A DNA stretch of 64,000 nucleotides from the NCBI GenBank assembly GCA_017540825.1, contig JAFYAH010000011.1, positions 1-64,000 on the forward strand. Reading direction: 5' to 3'. Positions 1 through 8,187 of the stretch are shown piece after piece (the stretch's first letter is position 1; the number at the start of each line of letters is the position of its first letter). Made by a program: the position numbers and the translations under genes. The notes under the pieces were generated by a model. That model did not search any database. It was given only the letters and a program-made list of their open reading frames with translations, and was not told where the DNA came from. Source of the DNA: Candidatus Methanomethylophilaceae archaeon (GTDB taxonomy: Archaea; Thermoplasmatota; Thermoplasmata; Methanomassiliicoccales; Methanomethylophilaceae).

Positions 1-2
1 AC

Positions 3-74
3 TGTCAGAAGAGGACCGCATCGACCGGTCAGAAGGTAGGATTCCTGCCTCCTAAGAAGAAAGTTAAGAAGTGA
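3..74 (+). CDS. rplB: Ribosomal protein L2 (uL2), C-terminal end only
   Basis: The first 72 bases, in frame 3, are the tail of a gene that starts before the window. The end reads GQKVGFLPPKKKVKK and then TGA. Archaeal L2 ends with a similar GxKVGxIA stretch and a basic tail, and L2 precedes S19 in the archaeal S10 operon, so position and sequence agree. L2 is a core large-subunit protein near the peptidyl-transferase centre. Only 23 residues are visible, so the call rests mainly on synteny. The stop is followed within 5 bases by the start of rpsS. Confidence 0.75.
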   Translation, partial: CQKRTASTGQKVGFLPPKKKVKK

Positions 75-79
75 TTGCA

Positions 80-547
80 ATGGCAAAGAAGATTATTGCA
101 GGATCGGCAAAGGCCTCGAGGAGGAAGTCCAGGAAGAAAGCGTCCGCGATCCAGGCGAGGAGGAAGAAGGAGTTCCTCTTCCGCGGGTTCAACATGGAGG
201 AGCTCCTCGCAATGCCTTTCGACGACATACTCGGGCTCCTGCCTTCCAGGGCCAGGAGGACCTACCTCCGCGGGCTCAACTACGAGCAGCAGCTGCTCTA
301 CGACAAGCTCTCCGCGGCCGAGCCCGGAGCGGTCGTCAGGACCCACCGCAGGGACCTGCCCATCGTCCCCCAGTTCGTCGGCAAGACCGTCAGCATATAC
401 AACGGAAAGGAATTCAAGAACGTTGAGATCAAGCCCGAGATGATCGGATGCTTCCTCGGAGAGTTCGCCCTCACCAGGAAGGCCCCTCAGCACTCCGGAC
501 CCGGAGTCGGTGCTACCAGATCCTCGAAGTTCATGCCGCTCAAGTGA
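80..547 (+). CDS. rpsS: 30S ribosomal protein S19 (uS19)
   Basis: A 155-residue S19 of the archaeal/eukaryotic size class, binding the head of the small subunit near the A site. The C-terminal half carries the family landmarks: THRRDLPIVPQFVGKTVSIYNGKEF, then the GEFALTRK and GVGATRSSKFMPLK stretches. I chose ATG 80 over an in-frame GTG at 71 because the protein then begins MAKKII. It lies 5 bases after the L2 stop and 9 bases before L22, so it is co-transcribed with both. Ends with TGA. Confidence 0.95.
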   Translation: MAKKIIAGSAKASRRKSRKKASAIQARRKKEFLFRGFNMEELLAMPFDDILGLLPSRARRTYLRGLNYEQQLLYDKLSAAEPGAVVRTHRRDLPIVPQFVGKTVSIYNGKEFKNVEIKPEMIGCFLGEFALTRKAPQHSGPGVGATRSSKFMPLK

Positions 548-556
548 GGTGAAGTC

Positions 557-1006
557 ATGGTTTCAGGATACACAGCAGCAGCAGACCCCGACACGACCGC
601 GAAGGCCCTCGGGAAGGAGATGCCCATCTCCCCCAAGTACGCCCGCGAGGTCGTCGGCATGATCCGCGGAATGAAAGTCGAGACCGCCAGGAAGGCTCTG
701 GAGGACGTGATCGCCAAGAAGAGGCCCGTCCCCCTCAAGAGATACAACAAGCGCGTCTCCCACAAGCCCGGCGTCGGTCCCGGAAGGTACCCCGTCAAGG
801 CGGCCAAGCACATCCTCGGCATCCTCAACAGCGCCGCTTCCAACGCGGAGTTCAAGGGGCTCGAGGTTTCGAATATGGCGATCTCCACCATCTCCGTCTC
901 CAGGGGACGCACCATACCCGGGCACATGCCCAGGGCCCACGGCCGCGCCACCCCGTGGAACCAGGAGACCGTGAACCTCGAGATCATCATCCAGGAGGTT
1001 GAGTGA
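557..1006 (+). CDS. rplV: 50S ribosomal protein L22 (uL22)
   Basis: A 149-residue archaeal L22, which lines the peptide exit tunnel. The N-terminal ISPKYAREVVGMIRG helix and the C-terminal loop with GRTIPGHMPRAHGRATPWN are typical of the archaeal branch. A GAGGTGA Shine-Dalgarno sequence precedes ATG 557. The gene ends with TGA at 1004-1006, two bases before the rpsC start, consistent with translational coupling in the superoperon. Confidence 0.96.
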   Translation: MVSGYTAAADPDTTAKALGKEMPISPKYAREVVGMIRGMKVETARKALEDVIAKKRPVPLKRYNKRVSHKPGVGPGRYPVKAAKHILGILNSAASNAEFKGLEVSNMAISTISVSRGRTIPGHMPRAHGRATPWNQETVNLEIIIQEVE

Positions 1007-1007
1007 A

Positions 1008-1694
1008 ATGGCATCAGAGAGAAAGTTCGTTGCCGAGAACGTCCGCAGGGTCCTTCTCAAGGAGTACCTCATGAAAGAGGTCAGCCGTGCGGGATTCGGC
1101 GGTCTCGACGTCCAGAGGACCCCCATGGGGACCCGCGTCGTGCTCACCACCGAGAGGCCCGGTCTCGTCATCGGAAGGCGCGGTCAGACCATCAAGAACC
1201 TGACCACCGTCATAGAGGACCGCTTCGGCTTCGAGAACCCCCAGATCGAGGTTCAGGAAGTCAAGAACCCCAGCCTTAACGCCCAGATCATGGCCGAGAA
1301 GCTGGCCTTCTCCCTCGAGAGGGGATGGCACTTCCGCAGGGCCGGGCACTCCACGGTCCGCAGGATCATGGACGCAGGCGCCCGCGGATGCCACATCATC
1401 GTGGCAGGGAAGCTGACCGGCCAGAGGCACAGGACCGAGAAGTTCAAGGAGGGGTACATAAAGTTCTGCGGAGAGCCCAAGGCGAACTTCATCGACCACG
1501 GATACGCGGTCGCGAAGCTCAAGATGGGCGTCATCGGAGTGACCGTCGAGATCATGGACGAGCACGCCAAGCTCCCCGCCGACATAACCGTCATGAACAA
1601 GACCGAAGCAGCGTCCCTGCTCCCCGACCTGTTCGCCGCTCCCGCCGAGCCCCAGGTCGTCGAGGAGGCGACCGAGCCCCAGGAGGGACAGTGA
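1008..1694 (+). CDS. rpsC: 30S ribosomal protein S3 (uS3)
   Basis: A 228-residue S3. The KH domain has the RPGLVIGRRGQTIKNL loop at about residues 50-65, and the C-terminal domain follows; the tail is acidic (EEATEPQEGQ), as in many archaea. S3 sits at the mRNA entry channel. ATG 1008 is preferred over an in-frame TTG at 999 because GGAGGT at 993-998 lies at proper spacing. The stop overlaps the ATG of the L29 gene (ATGA arrangement). Confidence 0.95.
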   Translation: MASERKFVAENVRRVLLKEYLMKEVSRAGFGGLDVQRTPMGTRVVLTTERPGLVIGRRGQTIKNLTTVIEDRFGFENPQIEVQEVKNPSLNAQIMAEKLAFSLERGWHFRRAGHSTVRRIMDAGARGCHIIVAGKLTGQRHRTEKFKEGYIKFCGEPKANFIDHGYAVAKLKMGVIGVTVEIMDEHAKLPADITVMNKTEAASLLPDLFAAPAEPQVVEEATEPQEGQ

Positions 1695-1897
1695 TGGCCT
1701 CGCTCAAGACCGCAGACATAAGGAACATGAGCGCTGAGGAACGCAACCAGAAGCTCAAGGAGCTCCGCGACGACCTCATGCACGAGAAGGGTGTCACCGC
1801 TTCCGGAGGCGCCCCGTCCAGCCCTGGCGCGATCCGCGCCCTCAGGCTGAACATCGCCCGCATCCTGACCGTGCAGAAGGAGGAGGAAGAGATCTGA
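1694..1897 (+). CDS. rpmC: 50S ribosomal protein L29 (uL29)
   Basis: A 67-residue L29, a small two-helix protein near the exit tunnel. It begins MASLKTADIRNMSAEE and has a second helix LRLNIARILTVQKEEEE, both typical. Its ATG overlaps the rpsC stop and its own TGA overlaps the start of the SUI1 gene, so the three are translationally coupled. Length matches archaeal L29. Confidence 0.93.
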   Translation: MASLKTADIRNMSAEERNQKLKELRDDLMHEKGVTASGGAPSSPGAIRALRLNIARILTVQKEEEEI

Positions 1898-2196
1898 TGG
1901 CTGAGATCTGCCCGGTATGTGGATTGCCCAAAGAGCTGTGCATGTGCGAGGAGATCGCGCGTGGGCAGCAGACCGTAAGGATATCTACCGACAGCCGCAG
2001 GTACGGCAAGACTGTGACCGTAATAGACGGGATCGACGAGAACGACATCGACATCGGAGACCTCGCCAAGCAGCTGAAGAACAGGTGCGCCACCGGCGGA
2101 ACATGCAAGGACGGGCGCATCGAGCTCCAGGGGGACCACAAGAAGAAGGTGAAGTCCGTCCTGGAGGAACTGGGATTCCGGATAGAGGTAGTATGA
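1897..2196 (+). CDS. sui1: Translation initiation factor aIF1 (SUI1 family)
   Basis: A 99-residue SUI1/eIF1 homologue that monitors start-codon selection on the small subunit. The N-terminus has a CPVCGLPKELCMC zinc-ribbon-like motif seen in archaeal members. The core contains KTVTVIDG, the LKNRCATGGTCKDG loop that contacts the P site, and IELQGDH. Its position between L29 and Rpp29 in the spc region is the standard archaeal order. Start and stop overlap both neighbours by the ATGA arrangement. Confidence 0.95.
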   Translation: MAEICPVCGLPKELCMCEEIARGQQTVRISTDSRRYGKTVTVIDGIDENDIDIGDLAKQLKNRCATGGTCKDGRIELQGDHKKKVKSVLEELGFRIEVV

Positions 2197-2447
2197 AAGA
2201 ATCTAGCTTCATTAGGACTGAGCTCATCGGGCTGGACGTGGAGGTGCTGTCCGCGCCGTTCTCGGGGATATCCGGGAAGGTCGTGGACGAGACCAAGCGC
2301 ACGTTCACCATCGAGTCGGCAGGAGCCGAGAAGATGGTTCCCAAGCCCGGCAACGTGTTCAGATTCGCATATGAAGGCAGGACCATCGACATCATCGGAT
2401 CAGAGATAATGCACCGACCAGAGGACAGAATCAAGAAGGTTAGGTGA
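2193..2447 (+). CDS. rnp1: Ribonuclease P protein component 1 (Rpp29/Pop4)
   Basis: An 84-residue Rpp29, a protein subunit of archaeal RNase P that folds as an Sm-like barrel and helps 5' maturation of pre-tRNA. Family features are LIGLDVEV, the [14 protein letters not shown] strand pair, GNVFRF, and the C-terminal RPEDRIKK motif. The Arg of that last motif (residue 75, bases 2415-2417) is encoded by CGA. It is one of only two CGA codons I found inside gene bodies in the window, and the conserved residues after it show that it is translated. The stop lies in an AGGTGA sequence that serves as the S17 ribosome binding site. Confidence 0.93.
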   Translation: MKESSFIRTELIGLDVEVLSAPFSGISGKVVDETKRTFTIESAGAEKMVPKPGNVFRFAYEGRTIDIIGSEIMHRPEDRIKKVR

Positions 2448-2452
2448 ATCAA

Positions 2453-2785
2453 ATGGCAGCAGAAATTAAAGACATCGGATTCGACGTCGCCCCTCCCTCC
2501 ATGGAGTGCAACGACCCCAACTGCCCGTTCCACGGCAGCCTTTCGGTCAGGGGACAGACGATCGACGGAGTGGTTGCGACTGTCAAGATGAACAAGACTG
2601 TCGTCGTAGAGCGCAACTACCTCAGGTACGTGAAGAAATACGAGAGATACGAGAAAAGGAGCAGCAGGTACTCCGCCCACGCCCCCGCATGCCTCGGCCT
2701 CAAGGCCGGGGACAGGGTCACCATAGCGGAATGCCGCCCCATCTCCAAGACCGTGTCCTTCGTAGTCATCGAGAAGAAGGAGTGA
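2453..2785 (+). CDS. rpsQ: 30S ribosomal protein S17 (uS17)
   Basis: A 110-residue archaeal S17 with an OB fold. The N-terminal extension has [16 protein letters not shown], followed by [20 protein letters not shown] and a [12 protein letters not shown] basic stretch, all diagnostic. ATG 2453 was chosen over GTG 2444 because AGGTGA at 2442-2447 is then correctly spaced. Ends with TGA, 6 bases before L14. Confidence 0.95.
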   Translation: MAAEIKDIGFDVAPPSMECNDPNCPFHGSLSVRGQTIDGVVATVKMNKTVVVERNYLRYVKKYERYEKRSSRYSAHAPACLGLKAGDRVTIAECRPISKTVSFVVIEKKE

Positions 2786-2791
2786 TCTGCA

Positions 2792-3190
2792 ATGAAGGGA
2801 ATAGCTGGAAACCAGACCAGGGGACTTCAGAACGGATCCAGGCTCGATGTGATAGACAACACCGGAGCCAAGGTCATCGAGATCATCACCGTCCCCGGAT
2901 ACCACGGGGTCGCGAGGAGGGTGCCCAGCGCAGGAGTCGGAGACCTGGTCATCGCCTCCGTCAAGAAAGGCACCCCTCAGATGAGGAGGCAGATCGTCTT
3001 CGCGGTCATCGTCCGCCAGAGGCGCCCCATGAGGAGGGCCGACGGGACTATCGTCTTCTTCGAGGACAACGCCGCGGTCATAACGACCGAGACCGGCGAG
3101 ACCAAAGGAACGGACATCAAAGGCCCCGTCGCGAGGGAGGCTGCCGAGAGGTGGCCCCGCATATCCGCGACCGCGAACACTATAGTCTGA
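2792..3190 (+). CDS. rplN: 50S ribosomal protein L14 (uL14)
   Basis: A 132-residue L14, at the inter-subunit face. It contains the family segments SRLDVIDNTGAKVIEII, GDLVIASVKKGTP and RQRRPMRRADGTIVFFEDNAAV. A GGAGTGATC ribosome binding site lies just upstream, overlapping the end of rpsQ. Length and order are standard for archaea. Ends with TGA. Confidence 0.96.
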   Translation: MKGIAGNQTRGLQNGSRLDVIDNTGAKVIEIITVPGYHGVARRVPSAGVGDLVIASVKKGTPQMRRQIVFAVIVRQRRPMRRADGTIVFFEDNAAVITTETGETKGTDIKGPVAREAAERWPRISATANTIV

Positions 3191-3200
3191 GGTGTCAAGC

Positions 3201-3575
3201 ATGGTCAGCAGCAAAGCAAGAGTACAGAGGAAGAAGCAGGCGCACGCCCCCCTGCACGTCAAGAGGAAGATGCTGTCCGCGCACCTCAGCGACGAGCTCA
3301 GCAGCAAGTACGGAGTCCGCTCCGCCAGGGTCTGCAAGGGAGACACCGTCATCGTCGTGCGCGGCAACAGCGACATAAGGAACATCGAGGGCAAGGTCGT
3401 GTCCGTCTACACCAAGACCGGGCGCGTCGCCATCGAGGGGGTCACGATAAAGCAGGCGGACGGGACCGACACCGAGCGTCCCATCCACGCGTCCAACCTG
3501 GTCATCGTCAAGCTCAACACCGAAGACCAGTGGAGGGTCGAGACCCTTTCCAAGAAGAAGGAGGCTAAAGAATGA
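3201..3575 (+). CDS. rplX: 50S ribosomal protein L24 (uL24)
   Basis: A 124-residue archaeal L24, an assembly-initiator protein with a KOW motif. The protein starts MVSSKARVQRKKQAHAPLH and has the KOW region KGDTVIVVRGNSDIRNIEGKV at about residues 45-65. ATG 3201 is preferred over GTG 3192 because GAGGTG precedes it. Its stop overlaps the rps4e start by four bases. Confidence 0.95.
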   Translation: MVSSKARVQRKKQAHAPLHVKRKMLSAHLSDELSSKYGVRSARVCKGDTVIVVRGNSDIRNIEGKVVSVYTKTGRVAIEGVTIKQADGTDTERPIHASNLVIVKLNTEDQWRVETLSKKKEAKE

Positions 3576-4279
3576 GCGATCACATGAAGAGGCTGGCGGC
3601 GCCCAGGACCTGGCCCCTCAAGAGGAAGGTCAGCATCTGGGTAGCCAAGCAGTCCGCGGGAGCCCACTCCGTCGAGGAGTCCATGGCGGCGGTCACCGTC
3701 CTCAGGGACATGATCGGGGTCTGCGACACCGCGAAAGAGGCCAAGAGGATCATCGGGGACCGCGAGATGTTCGTCGACGGAAAGGCCGTCAAGAACCCCA
3801 AGATGCCCGTCGGGTTCATGGACGTCGTAACCATACCCAAGATGGACCTCAGGTACCGCATGCTCTTCACCGACAAGGGCAAGCTCACGCTCGTCCCCAT
3901 CGACGAGGCCGAGGCCGCGTGGGAGATATGCAAGATCGAGAACAAGACCGTCGTCAAGGGCGGCAAGTTCCAGCTGAACCTCAGCGGCGGAAGGAACGTC
4001 CTCATCGAGAAGAACGCGTACAAGTGCGGCGACTCCCTGAAGATCTCCTTCGACGGCCAGAAGATCCTCGAGCACTACCCCTTCACCGAGGGGTGCACCG
4101 TGTTCATCAAGGAAGGGTCCCACAGCGGAAGCGTCAAGACCGTCAAGGGGATCCAGATCCTCAAGAGGTCCGGACCCAACGTCGTCATATTCAGCGACGG
4201 CACCGAGACGGTCACCGACAACTGCATGGTCATCGGCAGCGCCGGCCCGGCCATCAAGCTCCCGGAGGCCTCCGAATGA
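3572..4279 (+). CDS. rps4e: 30S ribosomal protein S4e (eS4)
   Basis: A 235-residue eS4, found in archaea and eukaryotes but not bacteria. It starts [19 protein letters not shown], has the central S4-like RNA-binding region with [24 protein letters not shown], and a C-terminal KOW segment. Overlaps L24 upstream and L5 downstream by four bases each, so it is translationally coupled. Ends with TGA. Confidence 0.96.
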   Translation: MSDHMKRLAAPRTWPLKRKVSIWVAKQSAGAHSVEESMAAVTVLRDMIGVCDTAKEAKRIIGDREMFVDGKAVKNPKMPVGFMDVVTIPKMDLRYRMLFTDKGKLTLVPIDEAEAAWEICKIENKTVVKGGKFQLNLSGGRNVLIEKNAYKCGDSLKISFDGQKILEHYPFTEGCTVFIKEGSHSGSVKTVKGIQILKRSGPNVVIFSDGTETVTDNCMVIGSAGPAIKLPEASE

Positions 4280-4785
4280 ACGCCATGAGGCAGCTCCACG
4301 TCGACAAGGTCGTCGTGAACATAGGCGTCGGCGAGGCCGGAGAGAGGCTCGTCAAGGCCGAGAAGGTCCTCGAGATGGTCACCGGGCACAAGCCTGTCGA
4401 GACGATCTCCAGGACCGTCAACAGGGACCTCGGCATACGTATCGGGATGCCCCTCGGGTGCAAGGTCACCCTCAGAGGGGAGGACGCCGAGGAGTTCGTC
4501 AGGAAGGCTCTCGTCATACGCGAGATGCGCGTCCCCGAGTACTCCTTCGACAAGGAGGGCAACATGTCCTTCGGCATCTCCGACTACACCGACTTCGAGG
4601 GTATGAAATACGACCCCGAGATAGGCATATTCGGAATGGACATAAGCGTCGTCCTGAGGAGGGTCGGGAACAGGATCACCCAGAGGGCGCTCCTCAAGAG
4701 GAGGGTCCCCAAGAAGCACCGCGTCGACCGCGACGAGGCGATCCAGTACATGAAAGACACTTTCGAGGTTCAGGTGATTCAGTGA
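4276..4785 (+). CDS. rplE: 50S ribosomal protein L5 (uL5)
   Basis: A 169-residue archaeal L5, which binds 5S rRNA. It starts [22 protein letters not shown] and contains the [23 protein letters not shown] segment and FGISDYTDF. Start and stop overlap S4e and S14 by four bases. The upstream portion of this frame inside S4e is not coding. Confidence 0.96.
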   Translation: MNAMRQLHVDKVVVNIGVGEAGERLVKAEKVLEMVTGHKPVETISRTVNRDLGIRIGMPLGCKVTLRGEDAEEFVRKALVIREMRVPEYSFDKEGNMSFGISDYTDFEGMKYDPEIGIFGMDISVVLRRVGNRITQRALLKRRVPKKHRVDRDEAIQYMKDTFEVQVIQ

Positions 4786-4928
4786 AGCCCAAGAAACAGT
4801 ATGGAAGATCGGTCGGCTGCTCCCGCTGCGACCGCAAGAGGGGCATCATCAGGCGCTACGGGATGCACCTGTGCCGCCAGTGCTTCAGGGACATGGCTCC
4901 CGAGCTCGGATTCAAGAAGTATTCGTGA
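4782..4928 (+). CDS. rpsN: 30S ribosomal protein S14 (uS14), zinc form
   Basis: A 48-residue S14 starting at GTG 4782, which overlaps the rplE stop. Two CxxC pairs (CSRC and CRQC) form the zinc knuckle of the short C+ type. The remainder reads [14 protein letters not shown] and ends ELGFKKYS, as in archaeal S14. It sits in the head of the small subunit. The GTG start is the only one that gives a full protein. A GAGGTGA site for S8 follows its TGA. Confidence 0.93.
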   Translation: MKPKKQYGRSVGCSRCDRKRGIIRRYGMHLCRQCFRDMAPELGFKKYS

Positions 4929-4938
4929 GGTGAGATGA

Positions 4939-5328
4939 ATGCAGTGCGACCCACTCAACGACGCCATGTGCGTCATCAAGAACGCAGCTCTCAACGGAAA
5001 GAGCGAGTGCGTTATCCAGCCTTCCTCCAAACTCATCGGCCGCGTGCTGAAGGTTATGCAGGACCGCGGATACATCAGCCAGTTCGAGTACGTCGAGGAC
5101 GGCAAAGCAGGTAAATTCCGCGTCATGCTCGACGGAGCCATCAACGACTGCGGCGTTATCAAGCCCAGGTACTCGGTCTCCGTGACGGACGTCGAGAGGT
5201 TCGAGGCGAGGTTCCTCCCCGCCCAGGACTTCGGGCTCCTGATCCTGACCACGACCGCGGGTGTGATCACCCAGGACCGCGCCAAAGAGCTCGGAATCGG
5301 CGGCAAGTTGCTCGCCTACGTGTATTGA
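4939..5328 (+). CDS. rpsH: 30S ribosomal protein S8 (uS8)
   Basis: A 129-residue archaeal S8, a primary binder of 16S helix 21. It contains DPLNDAMCVIKNA, the IGRVLKVMQDRGYI helix and the C-terminal LILTTTAGVITQDRAKELGIGGKLLAYVY. GAGGTGA lies 8-14 bases upstream of ATG 4939. Ends with TGA. Confidence 0.96.
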   Translation: MQCDPLNDAMCVIKNAALNGKSECVIQPSSKLIGRVLKVMQDRGYISQFEYVEDGKAGKFRVMLDGAINDCGVIKPRYSVSVTDVERFEARFLPAQDFGLLILTTTAGVITQDRAKELGIGGKLLAYVY

Positions 5329-5337
5329 GGAATACGA

Positions 5338-5889
5338 ATGACAATAGCAGGGAAAATCGAAAGCACCATCGCTATCCCCGGTGGGGTGTCCGTCCAGATG
5401 GACGGGGGCATCATGAAGGTCAAAGGGCCTAGGGGTGAATTAAGCAGAAACTTCGCGCACCCTGGAATAGATATCGCCGTGAACGCGACCGAGGTCACAG
5501 TCAGCTGTGAGTACCCTAGGGTCAAAGACAAGGCAATGGTCGGTACCTACGTTGCGCACGTGAAAAACATGATCAAGGGCGTGACCGTAGGGTTCACCTA
5601 CCACCTCAAGGTCGTGTACAACCACTTCCCCATGAAGATCGCTGTCAAAGGCGACCGTGTAGAGGTCAACAACTACATGGGAGGAAAGGCTCCCCGCTAC
5701 GCCAACATCGTGCGCGGATGCACCGTCAAGGTCAGCGGAACCGACATAACCGTCGAGGGCAACGACATCGAGGCTTGCGGACAGACCTCCGCCAACCTCG
5801 AGAGGGCCACCTCGAGGCTCGGGTTCGACAAGAGAACGTTCCAGGACGGGATATACATCGTCCAGAAATCCCATAAGGTGAAAGAATGA
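5338..5889 (+). CDS. rplF: 50S ribosomal protein L6 (uL6)
   Basis: A 183-residue L6 with two repeated alpha/beta domains near the factor-binding site. Landmarks include KVKGPRGELSRNF near residue 30 and, in the second half, VEGNDIEACGQTSANLERAT and DKRTFQDGIYIV. Its stop overlaps the L32e start by four bases. Length is normal for archaea. Confidence 0.96.
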   Translation: MTIAGKIESTIAIPGGVSVQMDGGIMKVKGPRGELSRNFAHPGIDIAVNATEVTVSCEYPRVKDKAMVGTYVAHVKNMIKGVTVGFTYHLKVVYNHFPMKIAVKGDRVEVNNYMGGKAPRYANIVRGCTVKVSGTDITVEGNDIEACGQTSANLERATSRLGFDKRTFQDGIYIVQKSHKVKE

Positions 5890-6542
5890 CCGTCAAATCA
5901 CTGTTAGAGCTCCCCGGCATGACCGCGGAGAACGTGAAGGAGCTCGAGTCCATCGGGATCACCTCCGTTTCCGAGCTCACCGAGGCCGTCAACGACGAGG
6001 CGAAGGTCAAGGAGATCGTGAAGACGCTGTCCGGCGTCGGTCCCAAGGCCGTCTCCGGATGGAAGGCCGCGCTGGAAGGGTCCGAGGAGGTCGCAGCCTC
6101 CGTAGTCGAGGCCGTCCCGGCCGCAGAGAAGCCCTACGTGGTCAAGGCCAAGCCCGAGCTCACCGACGAGGAGGCCGAGGCGCTCGCCAAGAGGGCCATC
6201 GTCTCCGGAAAGAGGCCCGCCTTCAAGAGGCAGGAGTGGTTCAGATACTCCAAGCTCGGCGAGAAGTGGAGAAAGCCCAAGGGAATCCACTCCAAGATGA
6301 AGAGAGGCCTCAAGAGGCGCCCCCCGATGGTGGACATCGGCTACCGCGGGCCCAAGGCCGCCAGGAACCTCCACCCCTCGGGATTTGAGGAGGTCCTCGT
6401 CTACAACGTCGACGGGCTTGAGGGCATCGACCCCAAGAAGCAGGCCGTCCGCATAGGCGGCACCGTAGGGACCAAGAAGAGGATCGCCATAGAGGACAGG
6501 GCCGACGAGCTCGGCATAAGGGTCCTCAACAGGATGGTGTGA
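5886..6542 (+). CDS. rpl32e: 50S ribosomal protein L32e (eL32) with N-terminal helix-hairpin-helix domain
   Basis: A 218-residue eL32. The C-terminal 120 residues are the ribosomal core (FKRQEWFRYSKLGEKWRKPKG, then RGPKAARNLHPSG). The first 60 residues (LLELPGMTAENVKELESIGI, LSGVGPKAVSGW) form a helix-hairpin-helix pair of the kind seen in radA-type and some euryarchaeal L32e proteins, here probably extra rRNA contact. An acidic/alanine linker joins the two. Ends with TGA three bases before the L19e start. Confidence 0.94.
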   Translation: MTVKSLLELPGMTAENVKELESIGITSVSELTEAVNDEAKVKEIVKTLSGVGPKAVSGWKAALEGSEEVAASVVEAVPAAEKPYVVKAKPELTDEEAEALAKRAIVSGKRPAFKRQEWFRYSKLGEKWRKPKGIHSKMKRGLKRRPPMVDIGYRGPKAARNLHPSGFEEVLVYNVDGLEGIDPKKQAVRIGGTVGTKKRIAIEDRADELGIRVLNRMV

Positions 6543-6544
6543 CC

Positions 6545-7003
6545 ATGTCAAACCTGAAGAACCAGAGAAGGATGGCCGCCGAAGTCCTGAAGTGCGGCCA
6601 GAACAGGGTCTGGATGAACCCTGACAGGCTCGACGAGGTCGAGAAGTGCATCACCCGCGCCGACATCCGCACCGCCGCCGACTCCGGGCTCATCAAAGCC
6701 AAGGTCAAGAACGGGACCTCCAAGGCGAGGACCAGGTACGCCAAGGCTCAGAAGGCCAAAGGAAAGAGGAAGGGGCCCGGATCCAGGAAGGGTACCGCCA
6801 ACGCACGCGTGAGCGACAAGTCTCGCTGGATCGGGACCATTAGGCCCATACGCGCGGAGCTCAAGTCTCTCAGGGCGGACGGCAAGATCACGCCTTCCGT
6901 CTACAGGCTCTATTACAGGAGGGCCAAGGGAGGACTCTACAAGTCTCGCGCTCACCTGAGGCAGCACATGGTAGCCGCCGGCCACCTTAAGGAGGAGATC
7001 TGA
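6545..7003 (+). CDS. rpl19e: 50S ribosomal protein L19e (eL19)
   Basis: A 152-residue eL19. It begins with LKNQRRMAAEVLKCGQNRVW and has KGTANARVSDKSRWI in the basic middle and the long helical C-terminal region LRADGKITPSVYRLYYRRAKGG. ATG 6545 is chosen over an upstream GTG at 6539. The stop overlaps the L18 start (ATGG following the A of TGA). Confidence 0.95.
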   Translation: MSNLKNQRRMAAEVLKCGQNRVWMNPDRLDEVEKCITRADIRTAADSGLIKAKVKNGTSKARTRYAKAQKAKGKRKGPGSRKGTANARVSDKSRWIGTIRPIRAELKSLRADGKITPSVYRLYYRRAKGGLYKSRAHLRQHMVAAGHLKEEI

Positions 7004-7503
7004 TGGCAACAGGGCCTAGATACAAAGTTGCGTTCCGCAGAAGAAGAGAGAACCGCACCGACTACTACCAGCGCCGCAGGCTCCTCGCAGCCAAAGAGGC
7101 CAGGGCGGTCGTCAGGAGGTCCAACAAGAACATCGCCATCCAGTTCGCCGAGTTCGGCATGGAGGGCGACAGCATAATCGCATCGGCGTCCACCAGGGAG
7201 CTCAAGGCGCTCGGATGGGAGCACTCCTGCTCGTCCATCCCCGCGGCGTACCTGGTCGGATACCTCGCTGGGAAGAGGGCTGTCGGAGCCGGGATCGAGT
7301 ACGCGGTCCTGGACATCGGCATGCAGAAGGTCCAGCACGGCGGAGTGCTCTTCGCCACCGTCGCCGGCATGACCGACGCCGGGCTCGAGGTCCCCCACGG
7401 AGAGGACGTCCTCCCTGACGAGGACAGGCTCAAGGGGAAGCACATCGACGAGGGCATCGAAGCGGCCGTCGAGAGCGTGAAACAGAAGATGGAGGCTGAG
7501 TAA
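7003..7503 (+). CDS. rplR: 50S ribosomal protein L18 (uL18)
   Basis: A 166-residue archaeal L18, a 5S rRNA binder. It contains YKVAFRRRRENRTDYYQRRRLL, the SNKNIAIQFAEF segment and YLAGKRAVGAGIEYAVLDIG. It ends with TAA, the only ribosomal gene in the block not ending in TGA. S5 follows after one base. Confidence 0.95.
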   Translation: MATGPRYKVAFRRRRENRTDYYQRRRLLAAKEARAVVRRSNKNIAIQFAEFGMEGDSIIASASTRELKALGWEHSCSSIPAAYLVGYLAGKRAVGAGIEYAVLDIGMQKVQHGGVLFATVAGMTDAGLEVPHGEDVLPDEDRLKGKHIDEGIEAAVESVKQKMEAE

Positions 7504-7504
7504 A

Positions 7505-8185
7505 ATGGCAGACTGGGTACCTAAGACCAGGCTCGGACAGATGGTCCTCAACGGCGACATAACCACCATGAGCGACGCTCTGGCCACTAAGCTGCCCCTC
7601 CGCGAGCCCGAGATAGTGGACATCCTCCTCCCCGACCTGAAGGACGAGGTCATCGACCTCAACATGGTCCAGAGGATGACCGACTCCGGAAGGAGGGTCA
7701 GGTTCGCCGTCACATGCATCGTCGGTAACGGCGATGGATTCATCGGGATCGGAAGGGCCAAAGGAAAGGAGGTCGGGCCCTCCATCAAGAAGGCCATCGA
7801 CAACGCCAAGCTGAACATAATCGAGATCAAGAGGGGCTGCGGGTCCTGGCAGTGCGGGTGCGGAAAGCCCCACTCCCTGCCGTTCGAGGTCGTCGGGACC
7901 ACCGGTTCCGTCACCGTGTCCCTCAAGTCCGCCCCCCGTGGCGTGTCCCTCGCCGTGGGCGACGTCGCCAAGAGCCTTCTGACCCTTGCCGGCGTCCGCG
8001 ACGCATGGGGATTCGCCAGGGGCAACACCAAGACCAAGGTCAACTACGCGATGGCGACCTTCGAGGCCCTCAAGATGACCTCTCGCATGAGAGTCACCGA
8101 GGCCCAGGAGAAGAGCCTCAACATCGTGTCCGGACCCATCGGCGTGACATTCGCCGAGACCGACGTCGAGAACCAGGAGGAATGA
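7505..8185 (+). CDS. rpsE: 30S ribosomal protein S5 (uS5)
   Basis: A 226-residue archaeal S5. It has the dsRNA-binding-like N-terminal half (GRRVRFAVTCIVGNGDGFIGIGRAKGKEVG) and the C-terminal alpha/beta half with RGCGSWQCGCGKPHSLPFEV, including the archaeal cysteine cluster. S5 contributes to decoding accuracy. GGAGGAATGA at its end supplies the ribosome binding site for L30. Confidence 0.96.
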   Translation: MADWVPKTRLGQMVLNGDITTMSDALATKLPLREPEIVDILLPDLKDEVIDLNMVQRMTDSGRRVRFAVTCIVGNGDGFIGIGRAKGKEVGPSIKKAIDNAKLNIIEIKRGCGSWQCGCGKPHSLPFEVVGTTGSVTVSLKSAPRGVSLAVGDVAKSLLTLAGVRDAWGFARGNTKTKVNYAMATFEALKMTSRMRVTEAQEKSLNIVSGPIGVTFAETDVENQEE

Positions 8186-8187
8186 GG

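Noticed and set aside
1985-3394. 469-codon minus-strand open frame across ribosomal genes
   Set aside because: Shadow of the spc operon genes caused by high GC and biased codon use.
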